Shown here piece by piece: positions 58,838 to 64,000 of a stretch of 64,000 bases of DNA; the stretch's first letter is position 1, and each line of letters opens with the position of its first letter. Made by a program: the position numbers and the translations under genes. The stretch spans positions 248,001 through 312,000 of the forward strand of contig NZ_BCWR01000005.1 of assembly GCF_001592305.1 (NCBI RefSeq), in the 5' to 3' direction. Source of the stretch: Hydrogenophaga taeniospiralis CCUG 15921 (lineage in GTDB: Bacteria > Pseudomonadota > Gammaproteobacteria > Burkholderiales > Burkholderiaceae_C). The notes below the pieces were generated by a model, which searched no databases, was not told where the DNA came from, and saw only the letters and a program-made list of their open reading frames with translations.

Positions 58838-59635
58838 ATGAACGACAGGCTTTCCCATCCACCCGCCACCCTGCCTGCCCCCGTCACCCTGCGCTCCCCC
58901 CTGCGCTGGCTGGCGCTGGGCTGGGCCGATCTGCGGCGCAACCCGGCACCCGGCCTGATCCACGGCCTGCTGCTGGCGGCGTTCGGCTGGCTGCTGCTGT
59001 GGGCCGCACGCGACCAGTTCTGGTGGCTCGCGGGCGCGTTTTCGGGCTTTCTCATCGTCGCACCCATCCTGGCCACCGGTCTGTACCACGTCAGCCGGGC
59101 CTGCAGCCGCGGCCACTGCGTGGGCATGGCCGAGGTGCTCCAGCTCTGGCGCTCGGGCGACGGCCGCCTGGTGCGTTTCGGCCTGCTGCTGGGGCTGGCG
59201 GGCACCGGCTGGGTGCTCACCTCCGCCGGTCTGATCACGCTGTGGTCGCCTGAGCCAATCCTGAAACCAGTCGATTTCCTGCGCCACGTGGTGCTCGTGC
59301 GCGACATCGGCCTGTTTGAAGTCTGGTTGCTGATGGGCGCGTTGTTGGCGGCCCCGGTCTACGCGTCCAGCGTGGTGGCGCTGCCCATGCTGGTGGATAC
59401 CTCGGTCCCGGTGAGCATGGCGGTGGCCGAGAGCTGGCGAGCGGTGGCCACCCACCCGGGCCCCATGGCGCTGTGGGCGCTGGTGATCGCCGTCCTGGCC
59501 GGCATCGGCATGCTGACCGCGCTGCTGGGCCTGATCGTTCTCATTCCCGTGATCGCCCATGCCAGCTGGCACGCCTACTGCGATCTGAGCCAGCGCCTAC
59601 CCGATCTCCAGGCGTCCGCGCCGACCCAGACCTGA
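58838..59635 (+). CDS. DUF2189-domain membrane protein
   Basis: A 265-residue integral membrane protein with about six hydrophobic helices. The order LRWLALGWADLRRNPAPGLIHGLLLAAFGWLL and the late RAVATHPGPMALWALVIAVL fit the DUF2189 family, whose role is not known. Two short helix-free segments contain conserved Cys-free loops. It stands alone, 18 bases before a DUF2788 gene; whether they work together is unclear. Confidence 0.82.
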   Translation: MNDRLSHPPATLPAPVTLRSPLRWLALGWADLRRNPAPGLIHGLLLAAFGWLLLWAARDQFWWLAGAFSGFLIVAPILATGLYHVSRACSRGHCVGMAEVLQLWRSGDGRLVRFGLLLGLAGTGWVLTSAGLITLWSPEPILKPVDFLRHVVLVRDIGLFEVWLLMGALLAAPVYASSVVALPMLVDTSVPVSMAVAESWRAVATHPGPMALWALVIAVLAGIGMLTALLGLIVLIPVIAHASWHAYCDLSQRLPDLQASAPTQT

Positions 59636-59652
59636 ATCCCACCGCTTTCATC

Positions 59653-59874
59653 ATGGAAACCACCCTCTTTGGCTATACCGAAGGTCAGATTGCCCAGTTC
59701 GGACTGACTTTTGGTGTCGGCGCGTTCATTTTGTACATGCTGTTCATCGTGCTGAACCTGGCGCTGGAATCCAAAGCGGGCAAATTCGGAACCTTCGTTC
59801 TTTTCCTGGTGTTGTCGTTCGGCATGCTGGGTTTCCTGGCGAAAAACATCATCCAATGGGTGCTGGGGATATGA
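59653..59874 (+). CDS. DUF2788-family small membrane protein
   Basis: A 73-residue protein with two predicted helices (FGLTFGVGAFILYMLFIVLNLA and FGTFVLFLVLSFGMLGFLAKNIIQWVL). The pattern and length match DUF2788, of unknown function. It lies 17 bases after the DUF2189 gene and 36 bases before the promoter of the rimP operon. Confidence 0.85.
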   Translation: METTLFGYTEGQIAQFGLTFGVGAFILYMLFIVLNLALESKAGKFGTFVLFLVLSFGMLGFLAKNIIQWVLGI

Positions 59875-59909
59875 ATTCGGCGCTTCGGTGCCTGATCGCC
59901 TGTGCGATC

Positions 59910-59939
59910 TTGCAAACGGGAGAGTAGACGGGTTACAAT
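59910..59939 (+). promoter_or_regulatory. Promoter of the rimP-nusA-infB operon
   Basis: TTGCAA (59910-59915), 18 bases, TACAAT (59934-59939): a good sigma-70-type pair. Transcription would start near 59946 and run through the leader hairpin below into rimP. Confidence 0.7.
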
Positions 59940-59956
59940 CCCGGCTTCACGACCAA

Positions 59957-59987
59957 ATGGGCGGGTTACTACCGGCCCATTTTTTTT
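59957..59987 (+). terminator. Leader terminator/attenuator before rimP
   Basis: Stem ATGGGC ... GCCCAT (59957-59962 and 59975-59980) followed by eight T, just 18 bases after the -10 hexamer. Every transcript from the promoter meets it before rimP at 60039, so it looks like an attenuator, although it could also end transcripts from the DUF2788 gene. Confidence 0.75.
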
Positions 59988-60038
59988 GGCCGAACGCTTT
60001 TCCTTTCACGCAAACCCTCAGGGCAGACACCACACAAG

Positions 60039-60629
60039 ATGGCTTGGCAAGACACCGTAGAGCAGACCGTCACCGGACTGGGTTATGACCTGGTGGACCT
60101 TGAACGCTCCGCCAGTGGTTTGTTGCGGGTCACCATCGACTGGCCATGGCAGGCGCCGCAGGACGGGCAGGAACTGCCGGTCGAGCGTTTCGTGACGGTG
60201 GAAGACTGCGAGAAAATCACCCGCCAGCTGCAGTATCTGCTGGAGGTCGAGGGGCTGGAGTACCGGCGGCTGGAAGTGGGCTCTCCGGGCATCGATCGGC
60301 CGCTCAAGCGGGAGATCGATTACGTCCGATTTGCCGGCCACGTGGTGGACATCACCCTGAAGGCGCCGATCGGTGCCACGGGAACGGACGTCTCGGCCAA
60401 TCGGAAAAAATTTCGCGGCACGCTGGAGCGCGCCGCCGATGGGGTGCAGTGGCAGGTGGTCTGGAGCGATGCGCCCGAACCCAAGCCCGGGCAGCGCGTG
60501 AGTAAGAAGCGTGTGCCTCCGCCTCTGCAGGCGCTGACCTTTGCGCTGGATGATGTCCAGCAGGCACGGCTGGCGCCCATTGTGAATTTCAAGGGCCGGC
60601 AGGCCCCGGGTGCAGCGGGCCCCCATTGA
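60039..60629 (+). CDS. rimP: Ribosome maturation factor RimP
   Basis: Needed for 30S subunit maturation. In 196 residues: the N-terminal alpha-beta domain (TVTGLGYDLVDLERSASGLLRVTID, VEDCEKITRQLQYLLEVE, LEVGSPGIDRPLKR) and an SH3-like C-terminal part. It has a longer C-terminal region than E. coli RimP, rich in charged residues around PKPGQRVSKKRVPPP. It opens the conserved rimP-nusA-infB operon. nusA starts 79 bases after the stop. Confidence 0.94.
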   Translation: MAWQDTVEQTVTGLGYDLVDLERSASGLLRVTIDWPWQAPQDGQELPVERFVTVEDCEKITRQLQYLLEVEGLEYRRLEVGSPGIDRPLKREIDYVRFAGHVVDITLKAPIGATGTDVSANRKKFRGTLERAADGVQWQVVWSDAPEPKPGQRVSKKRVPPPLQALTFALDDVQQARLAPIVNFKGRQAPGAAGPH

Positions 60630-60708
60630 ATGGCGCACGCTGCGTGGAAATGCATGGAAGCAACTGTTTTGAATCTGAAAACGATATCCGGAAAGGTGGG
60701 CGAGTGAT

Positions 60709-62208
60709 ATGAACCGCGAAATGTTGATGCTGATCGATGCCATCTCGCGCGAGAAAAACGTCGAACGCGACGTGGTGCTGGGCGCCGTTGAACTGGCGCT
60801 GGCCTCGGCCACCAAGAAACTCTACAAGGGCGATGTGGACATCCGTGTCGCGATGGACCCGGACACCGGCGCCTACGAGACCTTCCGTCGCTGGCTTGTC
60901 GTGCCCGATGAAGCCGGTCTGCAGAATCCGGACGCCGAAGAGCTGCTGAGCGATGCGCGCGACGAGATCGCCGACATCGAAGAGGGCGACTACATCGAAA
61001 AACCGGTCGAGAGCGTGCCCATTGGCCGCATCGGTGCCATGGCCGCCAAACAGGTGATCCTGCAGAAGATTCGCGACGCCGAGCGCGAGATGCTGCTCAA
61101 CGATTTCATGTCACGCGGCGACAAGATCTTCGTCGGCACCGTCAAGCGCATGGACAAGGGCGACCTGATCGTCGAGAGCGGCCGTGTCGAAGGCCGGCTC
61201 AAGCGTGGCGAGATGATCCCGAAGGAAAACTTCCGCACGGGCGACCGTGTGCGCGCCATGATCATGGAAGTGGACCTCACCCTGCGTGGTGCACCGATCC
61301 TGCTGTCGCGCTCGGCGCCCGAGTTCATGATCGAACTGTTCCGCCAGGAAGTGCCCGAGATCGAACAGGGCCTGCTCGAGATCAAGACCTGTGCCCGCGA
61401 CCCCGGTTCGCGCGCCAAGATCGCGGTGCACACCAACGACAAGCGCATTGACCCCATCGGCACCTGCGTCGGTGTGCGGGGCTCGCGCGTCAACGGTGTG
61501 ACCAACGAACTGGCCGGCGAGCGCGTGGACATCGTGCTCTGGAGCGAAGATCCGGCCCAGTTCGTCATCGGCGCCCTGGCGCCGGCCAATGTGCAGTCCA
61601 TCGTGGTCGACGAAGAGCGTCACGCCATGGACGTGGTGGTGGACGAGGAAAACCTCGCCATCGCCATCGGTCGCGGCGGCCAGAACGTGCGCCTGGCGTC
61701 CGAGCTGACCGGCTGGCGCATCAACATCATGACGGCCGACGAGTCGGCCCAGAAGCAGGCCGAAGAGGCCGACGGCATCCGCAAAATTTTCATGGCCAAG
61801 CTGGATGTGGACCAGGAAATCGCCGACATCCTGATCGAGGAAGGTTTCACCAGCCTCGAAGAAGTGGCCTACGTGCCGCTGCAGGAGATGCTGGAAATCG
61901 AGTCCTTTGACGAGGACACGGTCAACGAGCTGCGCACCCGCGCCAAGGATGCCCTGCTGACCATGGAAATTGCCCGGGAAGAAAGCGTCGAGGAGGTTTC
62001 GCAGGACCTGCGCGACCTCGAAGGCGTGACCCCCGAGCTGATCGGCAAACTCGCCGATGCGGGCATCCACACCCGCGACGAGCTGGCCGACCTGGCCACC
62101 GACGAGTTGACCGACATCACCGCACAGACGCCTGAAGAGGCCACAGCGCTGATCATGCTGGCCCGCGCGCACTGGTTTACCGGTGACGAAGCGCAATCCA
62201 CGAATTGA
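60709..62208 (+). CDS. nusA: Transcription termination/antitermination protein NusA
   Basis: Binds RNA polymerase to modulate pausing, termination and antitermination. The 499-residue protein has the NusA N-terminal domain (residues 1-125), S1 domain (about 137-200, [20 protein letters not shown]), two KH domains ([18 protein letters not shown] and [18 protein letters not shown]), and two C-terminal helical repeats ([45 protein letters not shown]) as in other betaproteobacteria. infB follows after 31 bases. Confidence 0.96.
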   Translation: MNREMLMLIDAISREKNVERDVVLGAVELALASATKKLYKGDVDIRVAMDPDTGAYETFRRWLVVPDEAGLQNPDAEELLSDARDEIADIEEGDYIEKPVESVPIGRIGAMAAKQVILQKIRDAEREMLLNDFMSRGDKIFVGTVKRMDKGDLIVESGRVEGRLKRGEMIPKENFRTGDRVRAMIMEVDLTLRGAPILLSRSAPEFMIELFRQEVPEIEQGLLEIKTCARDPGSRAKIAVHTNDKRIDPIGTCVGVRGSRVNGVTNELAGERVDIVLWSEDPAQFVIGALAPANVQSIVVDEERHAMDVVVDEENLAIAIGRGGQNVRLASELTGWRINIMTADESAQKQAEEADGIRKIFMAKLDVDQEIADILIEEGFTSLEEVAYVPLQEMLEIESFDEDTVNELRTRAKDALLTMEIAREESVEEVSQDLRDLEGVTPELIGKLADAGIHTRDELADLATDELTDITAQTPEEATALIMLARAHWFTGDEAQSTN

Positions 62209-62239
62209 CCAGCGGAGGCCCCAGCGGAGAAAAGAACCT

Positions 62240-64000
62240 ATGACAAGTACCACCGTCGCCGAATTGGCTGCCGAGCTGAACAAGCCCACCTCCGTTTTGC
62301 TGGAGCAACTCTCCGCATCCGGGGTTCCCAAGACGTCCGGGACCGATCCGGTCACCGAATCCGACAAGCAGATGCTGCTGGGCCATCTCAAGGCCAGCCA
62401 TGGCACGGTCGGTGGTGAGCGCAAGAAGATCACTCTCGTCAAGAAGTCGACCTCTGAAATCAAGCAGGCCGATGCCACCGGACGTGCCCGCACGATCCAG
62501 GTGGAAGTGCGCAAGAAGCGCACCTTCATCAAGCGCGATGACGAAATCGTTGCGCCCGAGCCGGTTGCCGAGCCGGTGGCCCCCGCACCCGTGGTGGACA
62601 AGGAAGAACTGACCCGGCGCGAGGAAGACGCCCGTCGGCAGGCTGAGCTGCTGCGCCGCCAGGAAGAAGAGCTGACCCAGAAGCGTCTGGAGCGCGAGGC
62701 CGAAGAGGCGCGCCAGGCCGAGGCCGAGCGGGCCCGTGCTGCCGCCGAGGCCGCCCAGGCTGCCGCTCAGGCCGCGGCCGCGCAGCAAGAAGAATCCGTT
62801 GTCACCGACGAAGCCGCGCAAGCCGAACGTGCGGCCAAGCAGACCCAGGCCAAGACCGCGACGCTGGAGCGTGAATCGGCGGCCCGCGTGCTGGCCGACA
62901 AGAACGCAGAGACCAAGAAGACCGAGGAACTGCGTGCCCAGGATCTGGTGGAGCGTCGCCGCAAGGCCGAGGCCGAAGCCGCCAACATCCGCGCCATGAT
63001 GGCCGCCCCGGCCAAGACCCTGGTGGCCAAGAAGCCCGAGCCCACGCCCGACCCCAAGGCCGGCATCAAAGGCACTTTGCACAAGCCCGCAGGGACGCCC
63101 GGCAAACCCGCCCCCGCGGTGGCCGGTGCGACTGCCGCGCCGGGCGCGGCTGGGAAGAAGGAGGTCAAGTCCGAGAACCTGTCGTCCACCTGGAAGGACG
63201 ACGCGGCCAAGAAGAAGGAAATCAAGACCCGTGGCGACACCAGCGCCGGACGCTCCAACTGGCGCGGTGGTCCGCGCGGTGGCAGTGGCCGCCGCAACGA
63301 CCGCGACAGCCGCGATGCGGGCCAGAGCAGCTTCGTGGCGCCGACCGAGTTCAAGGTGCTCGAAGTGCATGTGCCGGAAACCATCACGGTGGCCGAGCTG
63401 GCGCACAAGATGAGCCTGAAGTCGTCCGAGGTCATCAAGCAGTTGATGAAGCTGGGCCAGATGGTCACCATCAACCAGCCGCTGGACCAGGACACCGCCA
63501 TGATCGTGGTGGAAGAGCTGGGCCACAAGGCCGTCGTGGCCGCGCTGGACGATCCGGAAGCCTTCACCGACGAAGATGCCTCGCAACACGAAGCCGAGTT
63601 GCTGCCACGTGCGCCTGTCGTCACCGTCATGGGTCACGTCGACCACGGCAAGACCTCGCTGCTGGACTACATCCGCCGCGCCAAGGTGGCCGCGGGCGAG
63701 GCCGGCGGCATCACGCAGCACATTGGCGCCTACCACGTGGAAACCCCGCGCGGCGTGATCTCATTCCTCGATACCCCGGGTCACGAGGCGTTCACCGCCA
63801 TGCGGGCCCGTGGTGCGCAGGCGACCGACATCGTGATCCTGGTGTGTGCCGCCGATGACGGTGTCATGCCGCAGACCAAGGAAGCCATCAAGCACGCGAA
63901 AGCGGCGGGTGTGCCCATGGTCGTTGCACTCACCAAGATTGACAAGCCCGGCATCAACCTGGAGAAGGTGCGTTCGGAGCTGGTGTCCGAAGAGGTCGTG
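62240..64000 (+). CDS. infB: Translation initiation factor IF-2 (3' end cut by window)
   Basis: A GTPase that places fMet-tRNA on the 30S subunit. The visible 587 codons include an IF2-N domain ([23 protein letters not shown]), a long charged Ala/Glu linker to about residue 385, a second IF2-N ([21 protein letters not shown]) and the start of the G domain: GHVDHGKT (465-472), DTPGHEAF and a TKID (565-568) where NKxD is usual. The frame runs unbroken through the right edge. ATG 62240 follows a purine-rich GGAGAAAAG stretch. Confidence 0.95.
   Translation, partial: MTSTTVAELAAELNKPTSVLLEQLSASGVPKTSGTDPVTESDKQMLLGHLKASHGTVGGERKKITLVKKSTSEIKQADATGRARTIQVEVRKKRTFIKRDDEIVAPEPVAEPVAPAPVVDKEELTRREEDARRQAELLRRQEEELTQKRLEREAEEARQAEAERARAAAEAAQAAAQAAAAQQEESVVTDEAAQAERAAKQTQAKTATLERESAARVLADKNAETKKTEELRAQDLVERRRKAEAEAANIRAMMAAPAKTLVAKKPEPTPDPKAGIKGTLHKPAGTPGKPAPAVAGATAAPGAAGKKEVKSENLSSTWKDDAAKKKEIKTRGDTSAGRSNWRGGPRGGSGRRNDRDSRDAGQSSFVAPTEFKVLEVHVPETITVAELAHKMSLKSSEVIKQLMKLGQMVTINQPLDQDTAMIVVEELGHKAVVAALDDPEAFTDEDASQHEAELLPRAPVVTVMGHVDHGKTSLLDYIRRAKVAAGEAGGITQHIGAYHVETPRGVISFLDTPGHEAFTAMRARGAQATDIVILVCAADDGVMPQTKEAIKHAKAAGVPMVVALTKIDKPGINLEKVRSELVSEEVV

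Overview
The window reads as one continuous, gene-dense (mostly GC-rich, third-position G/C) chromosomal segment of a betaproteobacterium, most likely a Burkholderiales member of the Comamonadaceae (Hydrogenophaga/Acidovorax-like). This is inferred from gene order (ndk-rlmN-pilW-rodZ-ispG-hisS-yfgM-bamB-der-hfq-hflX-hflK-hflC-hisZ-purA; rimP-nusA-infB), a Bug-type solute-binding protein and HisZ. No rRNA, CRISPR array, insertion sequence, integrase or phage gene was seen. There is one tRNA gene (Ser, GGA). No gene-free gap exceeds about 215 bases.

Layout. 1-6.1 kb: end of a DinG/YoaA helicase, bamD (minus), and three genes for RNA modification and chromosome segregation (rluD, scpB, an rluB-like gene). 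6.2-15.6 kb: a tightly packed conserved run, ndk-rlmN-pilW-rodZ-ispG-hisS-yfgM-bamB-der, many genes overlapping by 4-8 bases. 15.7-22.5 kb: hfq-hflX-hflK-hflC-DUF2065-hisZ-purA. 22.6-30.8 kb: mixed metabolism and RNA modification: a phosphoribosyltransferase, a cystathionine beta-lyase, a Lys-rich 65-residue protein, selU, a GDSL esterase divergent from a YbbA-like ATPase, a thioredoxin-like protein, rlmB, a sirtuin, a small lipoprotein and a Yip1-domain protein. 30.8-39 kb: a split chromate transporter, EamA and GNAT genes, a fatty-acid oxidation pair (fadB, thiolase) divergent from an acyl-CoA dehydrogenase, and a LysE exporter.

39.0-43.8 kb is the most accessory-looking part. Five minus-strand genes encode a GT39-like membrane glycosyltransferase, UDP-glucuronate decarboxylase (UDP-xylose synthase), a polyprenyl-phosphate glycosyltransferase, a GtrA flippase and an unrecognised three-helix membrane protein whose soluble part looks like a winged helix. 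The last three overlap by 1 and 4 bases. I infer a Gtr-like lipid-linked pentose glycosylation pathway, and rate this the best candidate for an undescribed system here.

43.8-48.5 kb: a Bug solute-binding protein and an N-formylglutamate amidohydrolase divergent from a LysR regulator with a nested dyad at its start codon, then tRNA-Ser and a stomatin/NfeD pair. 48.6-52.9 kb: an Orn/Lys/Arg decarboxylase, a YdcH-like protein, an exported LigE-type ATP-dependent DNA ligase, and fabI. 53-58.7 kb: a yejABEF peptide importer. 58.8-64 kb: two small membrane proteins, then rimP-nusA-infB (infB cut by the window end), preceded by a strong promoter and a leader terminator hairpin.

Functions are assigned by recognising family motifs in the translations. 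Start sites use ribosome-binding sites, overlaps and family length, and uncertain ones are flagged.
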